Below the pieces are notes generated by a model. The model searched no databases, was not told where the DNA came from, and worked only from the letters and a program-made list of their open reading frames with translations. 54,598 nucleotides of DNA from Roseovarius mucosus DSM 17069 (GTDB lineage Bacteria > Pseudomonadota > Alphaproteobacteria > Rhodobacterales > Rhodobacteraceae). How positions within the stretch are numbered: position 1 is the first letter of the stretch; each line of letters opens with the position of its first letter. The translations under genes and the position numbers were made by a program. The stretch covers positions 276,501 through 331,098 of the forward strand of contig NZ_KN293976.1 of assembly GCF_000768555.3 (NCBI RefSeq), in the 5' to 3' direction. This document shows, piece after piece, positions 1-8,565 of this stretch.

Positions 1-1573
1 TGTCGTCATTGCCCGCGCCCGCGTCGATGCTGTCATTGCCAAAGCTGCCCGACATGCTGTCGTTGCCGTCACCACCCGAGAGCGTGTCATTGTCAGCCCC
101 ACCCGCGACCACGTCATTGCCTGCGCCGCCCGAAATCGAATCCGCGCCAAAGCCACCGCCGATGATGTCATCGCCGTCGCCACCGTCGATGGTGTCATTC
201 CCCAGACCGCCGCCGATGTTGTCGTTGCCGGGGCCGCCCGCGGCCTGATCGTTGCCATCCGACGACGAGATCGAATCGTTGCCCGCCCCGCCGTCAACAC
301 TGTCATTGCCTGCACCAGCGGCGATCTGGTCGTTGCCATCCGTGCCCGTCAGCGTGTCGTCGCCATCTGTGCCGGTGATGACGCCGGTTGGTTCTGGCTC
401 GACAAAGCTGCCCACCTCCAACTGCCCCAAGAACGCAGCATCTCCGGCAACACCAAAGAAGAGGATAGCGCCATCGGGATTGATATGCAGTTCGACGATG
501 TCGGGATCGAAGCCACCTTCGACGCCGCCATCCACCACCACGATCTCTTCTTGAAACACACCATCTGCGTTGAAGCGGCGCACATGCAAATCAATGCTGC
601 CGACAAACTCGTTGCCAGTCTGATAGGCCAAGGCGAAACCGCCATCGGACAAGGGGAACAACTCGGGCTCGAATTGACGCGCGGCGCGCTCCCCACCGCC
701 ATTTGCCATGAAGGCTGGGGTATTCCCCGTGCCATCGGGATTGAGGATCATCAAAGTCATCTCGCTGACACGGCTGAGCGCATCGGCGGAATCGTAAGTG
801 TTCACGGCGATAACGATCCGCCCATCGGGCAGCCGCAGAATGGCGTAGTCGTCCAGCTCGCCAAAAATCGCCTCGGGGAAATAGGTATCATCCAGCAGAA
901 CGATCGGATCGCCGACGGCGGCAAGGTCCGCATCGACAAAGCTGCCATAGAGGAAATTGCCGGTGCTGGTGCGCGCGTCGGGATCGGTGTAGCCAATGGC
1001 GAAGAACCCACCGTCCGGCAATTCCACGGCCCCGGTGTTGATGATCGTCCCTGCGGTCATCTCTGCCGGGTCGATCCGAAAGATCGCATTTCCGATCGTG
1101 CCATCCGCAAAGATCTTGGCCATGACATTATGGACCAGCAGACCGCTGCCGTCAGGCAGGGAGATGACCGAACCCGGATCAGAGAACGACAGGTCTACCG
1201 GGGCAGTCACAACATTTGAAATCGCCCCCTGCGCGGTGATCGTGACGATAAAATCGGTGACAGTGTTCGGAACCACCAGGGTTCCGGTGTCGGGGTCGCG
1301 AATGCCATCCGTGCTCTCGTTCAGATAGATCACGGCACCGCCATCCGGCTGCGCAATCGAGAATTCGACGCTGTTGCGATAGAGCCCCACCTCTGCCTCT
1401 GGCAGCTCACCGACGCGCAGGCGCAGCGGCTCTCCGATGCGCACACCGGACGGATCATGGAGCGTGACAGTCTGGAAGTTCTCTGTCGTCCCGGCGGGAA
1501 AACTGGTCTCAAAGAAATTTTCAAAGCTGAGGAAGTTACCGTTCGACAGGCGCAAGACTTCGGTGGAATTCAT
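1..1573 (-). CDS. RTX-repeat calcium-binding secreted protein, 3' end beyond the window
   Basis: An open frame without a stop runs from ATG at 1573 to the left edge, about 524 codons, preceded by GGAG five bases upstream. Residues 1 to about 370 have no domain I recognise. They are rich in Asp, Gly and short beta-like segments such as LPDGSGLLVHN, LPDGGFFAIGY and LRLPDGRIVIAV, spaced like a beta-propeller. From about residue 405 there are around eleven glycine/aspartate nonapeptide repeats of the GGxGNDxIx type (AGAGNDSVD, GGAGNDSIS, GGLGNDTID, GGDGNDSMS), which in this family form a Ca2+-binding parallel beta-roll. No N-terminal signal peptide is visible, as expected for type I secretion, whose signal would lie in the missing C-terminus. 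Role is unknown; an extracellular adhesin or enzyme is possible. Class is confident, function is not. Confidence 0.85.
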   Translation of the reverse strand, partial: MNSTEVLRLSNGNFLSFENFFETSFPAGTTENFQTVTLHDPSGVRIGEPLRLRVGELPEAEVGLYRNSVEFSIAQPDGGAVIYLNESTDGIRDPDTGTLVVPNTVTDFIVTITAQGAISNVVTAPVDLSFSDPGSVISLPDGSGLLVHNVMAKIFADGTIGNAIFRIDPAEMTAGTIINTGAVELPDGGFFAIGYTDPDARTSTGNFLYGSFVDADLAAVGDPIVLLDDTYFPEAIFGELDDYAILRLPDGRIVIAVNTYDSADALSRVSEMTLMILNPDGTGNTPAFMANGGGERAARQFEPELFPLSDGGFALAYQTGNEFVGSIDLHVRRFNADGVFQEEIVVVDGGVEGGFDPDIVELHINPDGAILFFGVAGDAAFLGQLEVGSFVEPEPTGVITGTDGDDTLTGTDGNDQIAAGAGNDSVDGGAGNDSISSSDGNDQAAGGPGNDNIGGGLGNDTIDGGDGDDIIGGGFGADSISGGAGNDVVAGGADNDTLSGGDGNDSMSGSFGNDSIDAGAGNDD

Positions 1574-1673
1574 TTCCGCTCCAATTTATTCAATCAAAGA
1601 AGTCGCCACGGAAATGCCGCTGCGACCACAGGTTTCAACATTGTGTTCAACAATGCCTCAGGTCTACATCACA

Positions 1674-1699
1674 TCACGCGGCGGGATCCCGCCGCGTGA
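1674..1699. repeat. Perfect 26-bp palindrome upstream of the RTX gene
   Basis: The arms at 1674-1686 and 1687-1699 are exact reverse complements with no spacer, centred on GGATCC and GC-rich. It lies about 100 bp upstream of the RTX start codon at 1573, and a TTGACA hexamer for the same strand lies at 1731-1736. Without a loop or T-run it fits a dimeric regulator site better than a terminator, but no regulator is known. The rest of 1574-1785 is non-coding. Confidence 0.55.
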
Positions 1700-1785
1700 C
1701 ATGTTTGAAATTTCTCCTGTCAGAGCGATATGTCAACTGGGATTATCACATTCTTGTGATCGTCTTTTGAGCCATGGCATGCCGA

Positions 1786-3981
1786 TCACGCTGCGGCATC
1801 TTTGGCGTCCATATCGACCCGGAGGCTCTGCGTGCGGCCTTGCTTGCTCTCGCCGAAATAGATCGTCTGATGTGGAAAGGGGATTTCGATGTTGCGGGCG
1901 TCAAACACCTCTTTCAGAACACCATTATACGCCCGCCCAATGCCCCATTGCCGACCCGGCACACATTTGATCCGGGCGCGTAGCATCACGGCGCTGTCGC
2001 CAAAGCTGTTGACGCCGAACCATTCCAGATCGTCGAGAATTCCATTGGCCTGATCGGGATCGCCCCTGAGCTCGGCAAAGGCGTCGAGCATCGCCTGTTT
2101 CACCTCGTCGACATTCTCGCGATACGCCACGCCCATATCGCAGACGAAATAGCCATAATCGCGCACATAGTTCGAGACCATGTCGACCGAGGAAAACGGG
2201 ATGATGTGATAGACACCCTGCACATCGCGTAGGCTGACAGAGCGGATCGTCAGACGCTCAACGGTGCCGGTGACACCGCCAACCGTCACCACATCGCCCA
2301 CGTTCATCGCATTTTCGAACTGGATGAAAATGCCGGTGATGATGTCCTGCACCATCTTTTGCGCACCAAAACCGATGGCCAGGCCCAGCACCCCGGCCGA
2401 GGCGAGAAGCGGCGCGATATCAAGGCCGATTTCAGCCAGCACGAACATCAGTGTGACCACGACAAGCGCAATCGTCGCGGCGTTGCGCAAGAGCGTCAGA
2501 AGCGTCTGTTCGCGAGCGGTGGCCACCTTGCCGAATTCAGGATTGAGCCGGTAGTCGACCCAAGACGTCAGCGCCAGCCACAGACCAAAGGCCACGAGCA
2601 ACACTAGCGAAACCGACAGGATCATGCCCGTAAGCCGCAAACCGAACTGGCTGACCATCCAGCCGCGCAGATCGATGAGGCCAATGGCGTTGAAGGCCAG
2701 CAGCACGACCCCCGCAAAGATCACTGCGCGCAGCGCAAAGAGAACCTTGGGCAAAAAGGCATTGAGGCGCCCCTGCAAGAGCGGCACCCGCGCCGACATG
2801 CTGGGCGGCAGCATCACGCCGCGCGCCATGACGCGGCTGAGAAAGGTCGCGACCGAGAACCCGAGAAGCCCGACGACAAGCACCTGACCAGAGGCAAGAA
2901 AGGCCTGAAAGACCGCGTTGCCGGGGCGGATCAGCACGACCAGGAACATGGCCAAAAGATAGGCCAAGGCGGGCCAGTGCCAGTGGCGGGCAAGATAGGC
3001 AAGCGCCCCCTTGGGCGGCGTGGCATCCTCGGTCTGCGGGTCCAACAACCAGTCGGACACGGTGCGGCGATTGCGCAGCACCAACCCGATGGCAAGCATC
3101 AGAACCGCCATGGCGATCAACGCCGAAGTCGCCCGCCCGGCGGCAAAGGACACATTGCTGTTGAGGATCGGCACGATCAGCAACTGCCCATAGCCCACGA
3201 TCCCGACAATAAGATTGATCCGCGTCGACAGATAGGACGCCGCCCGGTCAGGGATCGGCAGCGGCCGCAGCGCGGTTGCAGATGGCGAAAGCACCAGCCT
3301 GACCGCGACCTTGGCCATTTCCACCAGAAGGAAAGCGTTGAGATAGAGGGTCTGACGGATGCCGATCTGGCCAAATTCGCCCAAGGCCAGAATGGCAAGC
3401 GCATAGCCTGCCGCCCAGGCGATGAGCACGATCATCGCATCCGTAACGGCGGAGGCGAGAAAGAGCAGGATGGTTCGCGCCAGCCCACCGTCACGGGCCG
3501 ACCTGCTCATGCGGGCATAGAGCGTCTTGCCAAAGCCACGCAGCACCAGAAAGGCCGCGACCGTTCCCGCGATCACCAGCGCAAGCTCGGCCAAGGCGTC
3601 GATCAGGACGGCGGCCTCACCTCCACTCAGCCCATCGAGCACGGCCGGAGCGCGGGCGATCTGACGGGCAAGGCTGGTCGTCCAATCGGCAAAATCCTCG
3701 GCGGCGGCCTGAGTGACCAGAGCGATCCGGCGGCCAAAGGACAGATCCTCAGGCAGCGGATCGGTGGGGGCTACGCTCTCGGCCTCGTCGGGCAGTCCGG
3801 CGGCGCGGAGCCGCTCGACAAGCTCGGTGCGGGCGGCGTCATCTTCGATCACGTCGATAAGCAATTCGACGCTGGAGCGCGCAAGCGCGGGATCGGCTGC
3901 ACTCTGCCCCGGCTCTTGCGCCGTGGCCGCGGTGACGGTCAAGAACAAGGCAACAAGAAACTGCGCAAGAAATCGTAGCAT
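1786..3981 (-). CDS. Mechanosensitive ion channel, MscS family, with large N-terminal extension
   Basis: The 731-residue protein starts with MLRFLAQFLVALFLTVTAATAQ, a signal peptide with a likely cleavage after Ala-Gln. I chose this ATG over one 27 codons upstream because it gives the clean signal peptide. A periplasmic region of about 120 residues follows, then many hydrophobic membrane segments (about 130-470). The MscS core includes the Gly/Ala-rich pore helix LLASAGVLGLAIGFGAQ, the conserved QDIITGIFI segment and the beta domain (FENAMNVGDVVTVGGVTGTVE). It ends in the cytoplasmic alpha/beta domain. The size matches the larger MscK/YbdG-like relatives rather than the 286-residue E. coli MscS. 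The expected role is release of solutes on hypo-osmotic shock. It is a single gene downstream of smc with a 182-bp gap that holds no gene I can see. Confidence 0.9.
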   Translation of the reverse strand: MLRFLAQFLVALFLTVTAATAQEPGQSAADPALARSSVELLIDVIEDDAARTELVERLRAAGLPDEAESVAPTDPLPEDLSFGRRIALVTQAAAEDFADWTTSLARQIARAPAVLDGLSGGEAAVLIDALAELALVIAGTVAAFLVLRGFGKTLYARMSRSARDGGLARTILLFLASAVTDAMIVLIAWAAGYALAILALGEFGQIGIRQTLYLNAFLLVEMAKVAVRLVLSPSATALRPLPIPDRAASYLSTRINLIVGIVGYGQLLIVPILNSNVSFAAGRATSALIAMAVLMLAIGLVLRNRRTVSDWLLDPQTEDATPPKGALAYLARHWHWPALAYLLAMFLVVLIRPGNAVFQAFLASGQVLVVGLLGFSVATFLSRVMARGVMLPPSMSARVPLLQGRLNAFLPKVLFALRAVIFAGVVLLAFNAIGLIDLRGWMVSQFGLRLTGMILSVSLVLLVAFGLWLALTSWVDYRLNPEFGKVATAREQTLLTLLRNAATIALVVVTLMFVLAEIGLDIAPLLASAGVLGLAIGFGAQKMVQDIITGIFIQFENAMNVGDVVTVGGVTGTVERLTIRSVSLRDVQGVYHIIPFSSVDMVSNYVRDYGYFVCDMGVAYRENVDEVKQAMLDAFAELRGDPDQANGILDDLEWFGVNSFGDSAVMLRARIKCVPGRQWGIGRAYNGVLKEVFDARNIEIPFPHQTIYFGESKQGRTQSLRVDMDAKDAAA

Positions 3982-4163
3982 GACAAAGGCTCTCCATGTC
4001 CCGTTTGATATTTGGGCACAAGGAAGCGCCCGCGAGGGCGCACCGCGATCTTTGCACAGCACACCGCGCCAATTGGCGTCAGGGCCGTAAAACCTATTGG
4101 AATCTGTGCTGGGGTCAAGGTTTGGGTGGGGTTACGCCACGCAAAGGGACGATGGTGCCCCGC

Positions 4164-7100
4164 TCAGGCGACCATCTGTTCCGCCTTCTTGAGATCCACC
4201 GAGACAAGCTGGCTCACGCCCTGTTCGGCCATCGTCACGCCAAAGAGCCGGTCCATCCGGCTCATGGTCACGGCATGGTGAGTGATGATGAGAAAGCGGG
4301 TTTCAGTGCGGCGGCACATTTCGTCCAAGAGATCGCAAAAGCGGGTGACATTGGCATCGTCAAGGGGCGCATCCACCTCGTCGAGCACACAGATCGGCGC
4401 GGGATTCGCGAGGAACACCGCAAAGATCAGCGCCAGCGCTGTCAGCGTCTGTTCCCCCCCCGACAAGAGGCTGAGCGTCGAGAGCTTCTTGCCCGGCGGT
4501 TGGCACATGATCTCAAGCCCCGCTTCAAGCGGATCATCGCTCTCGACCAGCACAAGATTGGCCTCGCCACCGCCGAAGAGATGGCGAAAGAGCAGGCTGA
4601 AATTGGAATTAACCGTTTCGAACGCCGTCAACAGCCGCTCGCGCCCCTCACGGTTGAGGCTGGCAATGCCGCTGCGCAGGGTCTTGATCGCCTCTTCCAG
4701 ATCGGTCTTTTCCTTGATCAGGCTGGCATGCTCGGCCTCGACCTCCCTCGCGTCCTCTTCGGCGCGCAGGTTCACCGCGCCCAACGCATCTCGCTGACGC
4801 TTGAGCCGGTTCACATCAGCCTCGATCGCGTCCGAGGCGGGCATCACGTCAGGATCGACCGCGAGGCTCTGCAAGAGAGCCTCTGGCGTCTGGTCCAGCG
4901 TTTCATGTATCCGCTCGGCGGCATAATCGCGGGTCTCGCGCGCTGCATCGAGCCGCGCCTCGGCGCGGGCGCGCATCTCGCGCGCTTCAGACGCCAGCCG
5001 TTCGGCTTCGCGCTCGTCCAACGCGGCCTGACGCGCCACGCCCTCGGCGGTCGAGAGCGCATCGGCAGCGGCGGCGCGGCGCGCTTCGCTGCGGGTGATT
5101 TCCTCGCCCAGTTCGGCGCGCTTGGCGGCCAGAAGTTCGGGCGCGGCACTGGCATCTGCCAAGGCATCCTCCGACTCTTCCTTGCGCTCGACCAGTTCGG
5201 CGATACGCCGCTCTGCGGTCTCCAGACGATGACGCCAACCGCTGATTTCCTTGGTGATTTCCTGACTGCGGCGGGTGCGCCGCTCGCCCTCGCGGCGCAG
5301 TTCATCAGCCCCCGAGCGCTTGGTCATCATGGTCATGCGCGCGGCCTCGACGGCCATCTTGATGTCTTCGAGATCGGCGCGGGCGGCGCCCAGATCGCCA
5401 AGACCGGACAGTCCCTTTTCCGCCTCCGACAGGCTTTGCCGGGCAGTCATGGCCTCTTCGTCATGGCGCGTGACGGCAAGACCCAGCGACTCGAGCCGCG
5501 ATCCGGCAAGGTTGCGATCCGCTTCGGCCCGGCTGAGGGCGCGATTGGCCTCGTTGACGGCGGCATCGGCGGCACGGCGCGCCTCGCGGGCGGCGCGGTC
5601 CTCTTCGGTGCGGCGGATCAACGCCTCGCGCAGGGCCTCGTGCCCGCGCACGGCCCCTTCCGCGCGCGCCGTTGTGTGCTCAAGCTGCTGCTTGAGTTCC
5701 TCCAGACGGTTGAGCTGTTGCAGACGCAGCGCGGCCGCAGAGGGCGCATCCTCGGCCCAGGCGCGAAAACCATCCCAACGCCACAAATCCCCCTCGGTGC
5801 TGACCAGCCGTTGACCGGGCTTCAAGAGCGGTTGCAGCCGGGCGGCATCCTCGGGATCAATCAGACCGATTTGCGACATCCGACGCGCCAGCACCTCGGG
5901 AACCGAGACATGACGGCTGAGCGCGGTCACGCCTTCGGGCAGGGGCTGCGGCGTGGCATAGGCAGGCAGCACGGTCCAGCCAGAGGGGCCATCGGTCTCG
6001 ACCTCGGGGGCGCGCAGATCATCGGCAAGGGCAGCGCCCAACGCCTTTTCAAAACCCTGCTGCACCTGCAGGCGATCCATCACCTGCCCGCCCTCGGCGG
6101 TATCGCGCTGCACCAGCTTGGCCAGCGCCGTCACCTCGGCGCGCAGGGCCCCCAACTCGCCCTCGGCCTCAGAGCGGGCGGCGCGGGCCTCGGCCTCTTG
6201 CGCCTGTGCCTCGGCATGGGCCTCGTCGGCGGCGATAAGAGCCTGTTCTGCCGCCTCCGCGCGCGCAACCGCCTCGGCCTCGGCCTCATGCGCGGCGGCG
6301 TGGTCGGCTTCGGCACGGGTCAGGGCGGCGCGCAGGTCCGCTTGCGCGGCGCGAGCACGCTCGGCCTCGGCCTCGCTCTTGGCCAGGGTCTTGCGGCTAT
6401 CTTCCAGCAGGCGTTGCGCGGATTGATGGCGCGCGGCAAGGCGGGCCATATCCTCGGTCATCTGGCTGAGGTCATTTTCCCGCTGTTGCAGGATTTGCGC
6501 CGCTTCGCGGGCCTCAGCCTGAGCCGCCTCGAGCCGGGCATCATGCCCCTCGGCCCCCTTGGCAAGCTCACCTGCCTCCCACTCCAGCCGGGCGATGGTA
6601 TCGCCTGCGTCACGGTTCAGCCCCGCCTCACGCTCCATGTCGCGGACGAGCTGCTCGATTCGGCTGCGCAGGGTGGCGATGCGGTCTCGGGCGGTCGCCT
6701 CTTGCTCGGTCAGGGTGTCGCGCTGCACGCTCAGCCGTTGAAGGATCGCCGCGGCGATGGCCTCTTCCTCGCGCAGCTTCGGCAGCGCCTCTTCGGCCTT
6801 GGACCGGACCTTGGCAGCCTCGCGCGCCGCCGATTCCGCGCGGGCAGCGGCCGTGGTGCGTTCGCGCAACTCGTCCTCGGATCGGGCATGAGCCAAATCC
6901 GCCTCTTTCCAGCGGCGATAGAGCAGGAGCCCCTCGGCCAGACGCAGCTCCTCACCAATCTGCCGATAGCGCGCCGCCTGCTTGGCCTGCCGCGCCAATT
7001 GCGCCAGTTGGTTCGCCAATTGCTCGACCACATCGTCAACGCGGGTGAGATTGGTCTCGGCCCCGCGCAGTTTCAATTCGGCCTCATGGCGGCGCTGATA

Positions 7101-7619
7101 GAGGCCGGAAATACCGGCGGCCTCTTCCAGAATCCGCCGCCGCGATTTGGGCTTGGCGTTGATCAGTTCGGAAATCTGCCCTTGCCGCACCAAAGCGGGC
7201 GAATGTGCGCCGGTCGAGGCATCGGCAAAGAGCATCTGCACGTCGCGGGCGCGTACATCTTTGCCGTTCACCTTGTACGCACTGCCCACATCGCGCGTGA
7301 TCCGGCGGGTGATCTCCAACTGATCGGCATCGTTGAACCCGGCAGGGGCCAGACGGTCGGAATTGTCGAGATGGATCACCACCTCGGCAAAATTGCGCGC
7401 GGACCGCGTGGCGGCCCCGGCAAAGATCACATCCTCCATCCCGTCGCCACGCATGGCGGTGGGACGGTTTTCCCCCATCACCCAGCGCAGCGCCTCAAGC
7501 AGGTTGGATTTGCCACAACCATTGGGACCCACAACGCCGGTGAGACCGCGCGCGATGATCAGATCGGTCGGGTCGACAAAGCTCTTGAAGCCGGTCAATC
7601 TGAGTTTCGAGAACTGCAC
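4164..7619 (-). CDS. smc: Chromosome segregation protein SMC
   Basis: The 1151-residue protein is the ATPase of the bacterial condensin complex and compacts and segregates the chromosome with ScpA and ScpB. The N-terminal ATPase half has the typical KLRLTGFKSFVDPT start and a Walker A motif GPNGCGKSN at 31-39. Long Ala/Glu/Arg-rich coiled coils (about 170-500 and 660-980) flank the hinge (about 500-650). The C-terminal half carries the ABC signature LSGGEQ at about 1052, Walker B CVLDEVDAPLDD at about 1076-1087 and a switch His in IITHHAVTM. The length matches family members. The start is the only ATG giving the canonical N-terminus. Upstream (7620-7773) is about 150 bp of non-coding DNA and then the 75-bp IS-end element. 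Confidence 0.97.
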   Translation of the reverse strand: MQFSKLRLTGFKSFVDPTDLIIARGLTGVVGPNGCGKSNLLEALRWVMGENRPTAMRGDGMEDVIFAGAATRSARNFAEVVIHLDNSDRLAPAGFNDADQLEITRRITRDVGSAYKVNGKDVRARDVQMLFADASTGAHSPALVRQGQISELINAKPKSRRRILEEAAGISGLYQRRHEAELKLRGAETNLTRVDDVVEQLANQLAQLARQAKQAARYRQIGEELRLAEGLLLYRRWKEADLAHARSEDELRERTTAAARAESAAREAAKVRSKAEEALPKLREEEAIAAAILQRLSVQRDTLTEQEATARDRIATLRSRIEQLVRDMEREAGLNRDAGDTIARLEWEAGELAKGAEGHDARLEAAQAEAREAAQILQQRENDLSQMTEDMARLAARHQSAQRLLEDSRKTLAKSEAEAERARAAQADLRAALTRAEADHAAAHEAEAEAVARAEAAEQALIAADEAHAEAQAQEAEARAARSEAEGELGALRAEVTALAKLVQRDTAEGGQVMDRLQVQQGFEKALGAALADDLRAPEVETDGPSGWTVLPAYATPQPLPEGVTALSRHVSVPEVLARRMSQIGLIDPEDAARLQPLLKPGQRLVSTEGDLWRWDGFRAWAEDAPSAAALRLQQLNRLEELKQQLEHTTARAEGAVRGHEALREALIRRTEEDRAAREARRAADAAVNEANRALSRAEADRNLAGSRLESLGLAVTRHDEEAMTARQSLSEAEKGLSGLGDLGAARADLEDIKMAVEAARMTMMTKRSGADELRREGERRTRRSQEITKEISGWRHRLETAERRIAELVERKEESEDALADASAAPELLAAKRAELGEEITRSEARRAAAADALSTAEGVARQAALDEREAERLASEAREMRARAEARLDAARETRDYAAERIHETLDQTPEALLQSLAVDPDVMPASDAIEADVNRLKRQRDALGAVNLRAEEDAREVEAEHASLIKEKTDLEEAIKTLRSGIASLNREGRERLLTAFETVNSNFSLLFRHLFGGGEANLVLVESDDPLEAGLEIMCQPPGKKLSTLSLLSGGEQTLTALALIFAVFLANPAPICVLDEVDAPLDDANVTRFCDLLDEMCRRTETRFLIITHHAVTMSRMDRLFGVTMAEQGVSQLVSVDLKKAEQMVA

Positions 7620-7773
7620 CTGCGCGCGCGCCCTTTGTCCCGGGTGATTCCGTTATCATGAAATTGTGAGGTGTGAGGGGCCAGCCTGTCAACGATCAAC
7701 CACAGGATATGGGGCAGTCGTGGGATTTATCCACATGATATTGGGCAAAGCACCGCCAATCCCCGCAAAAAGT

Positions 7774-7848
7774 GGTTCTGTTGCAAAGTTCTTCAGCGAT
7801 AAGCATTTTATGCTGCATTGCTGAGATAAAGGGGATTGCAACAGAACC
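7774..7848. mobile_element. 75-bp MITE-like element made only of IS6-type ends
   Basis: The element is bounded by a perfect 13-bp terminal inverted repeat, GGTTCTGTTGCAA at 7774-7786 and its reverse complement at 7836-7848. The first about 58 bp align with the left end of the IS6-family element at 12091 with about seven differences and one gap, including the shared TTCAGCG and AAGCATTTT blocks. The right-hand 13 bp follow directly, so the whole transposase region is missing. The divergence shows it did not arise from the 12091 copy itself. The 8-bp flanks (CAAAAAGT and CGATAACT) are not duplicates. It could be mobilised in trans, or could be a deletion scar of a former IS copy. Confidence 0.75.
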
Positions 7849-7890
7849 CGATAACTTTCTTAGGCGATTTGGACCGCCGCCACAGATTGT

Positions 7891-8565
7891 TCAAACCGGC
7901 AGCAGGTGGCACAAAGCATCCAACCGTTTCGTGATCGCCTCGCGGCGGTCAGCGAGCAGGAGCTCGGACGTCCAAAACAGACTCTGGTGTGTGAACCCCA
8001 GCAAGGGCTCGATCCCGCCGAATTCCTTCTGTCCCAGTAACCACCGCAAGAACCCGGTCTTCGGCGCGAGGTCGCCGGCCGCCTCACGGGCGGTGAACTC
8101 AGCCAACATGAGCGGCACGAGCTTCTCGAGACGCGCGGTAATGCCGGGCGCACCGCCAAGGCGCTTGGCCCGTTGCAGGGAATGAGGATAGCGAAACGCA
8201 TGAGCGAGTTCTGGTTCCAGCTGCCGCTGCACAGCCTCCAGCACCAACTGTTCGGCATCTGCCAGCGTGTATTCATGCGTGCGTGAGGCTCCAACCAGCG
8301 TGCCTTGGAATGACAGGCTGCGCATACACGTGATCCCGAGATCGTGGACAGCCAACGCATTCAGCGCCAGCAGTGTGTCAAACAACTTTCCGCGACGCGC
8401 CTCGAAGCTCTGGATCAATGCTTGCTCCAGTTGATGCAGGGCGAAGTCGGCAATCTCCAGTCGGCCGAGGTCCTTGGTCAAGCTGTCACCATGCGATTTG
8501 GGCCCTGATCTTATCGAAACGGCGCGCCGTAAGGTCTTCAGGCGAAATCCAGATTTGCAGCGCAC
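7891..8565 (-). CDS. Hypothetical protein of the DUF1963 island
   Basis: This encodes up to 224 residues that I do not recognise. The sequence is mostly predicted alpha-helical and Leu/Ala/Glu-rich (for example LADAEQLVLEAVQRQLEPELAHAF), without a signal peptide, membrane segment or Cys/His cluster. The start is uncertain. GTG at 8565 has a purine run GGGGGGA just upstream but overlaps the upstream gene by 80 bp. TTG at 8481 would begin five bases below the stop of the upstream DUF1963 gene, giving 196 residues. The arrangement implies cotranscription with that gene. It ends 42 bp before the 75-bp IS-end element, so it is the last gene on this side of the island. Confidence 0.6.
   Translation of the reverse strand: MRCKSGFRLKTLRRAVSIRSGPKSHGDSLTKDLGRLEIADFALHQLEQALIQSFEARRGKLFDTLLALNALAVHDLGITCMRSLSFQGTLVGASRTHEYTLADAEQLVLEAVQRQLEPELAHAFRYPHSLQRAKRLGGAPGITARLEKLVPLMLAEFTAREAAGDLAPKTGFLRWLLGQKEFGGIEPLLGFTHQSLFWTSELLLADRREAITKRLDALCHLLPV

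Noticed and set aside
1..430. CRISPR-like or tandem DNA repeats at the left edge
   Set aside because: The periodicity comes from codons of the Gly/Asp nonapeptide repeats of the RTX protein on the minus strand, not from an array.
3996..7661. A 1221-codon open frame on the plus strand opposite smc
   Set aside because: It is the complement of a high-GC coding gene and has low-complexity Gly/Leu/Arg-rich sequence with no domain; smc on the other strand is certain.
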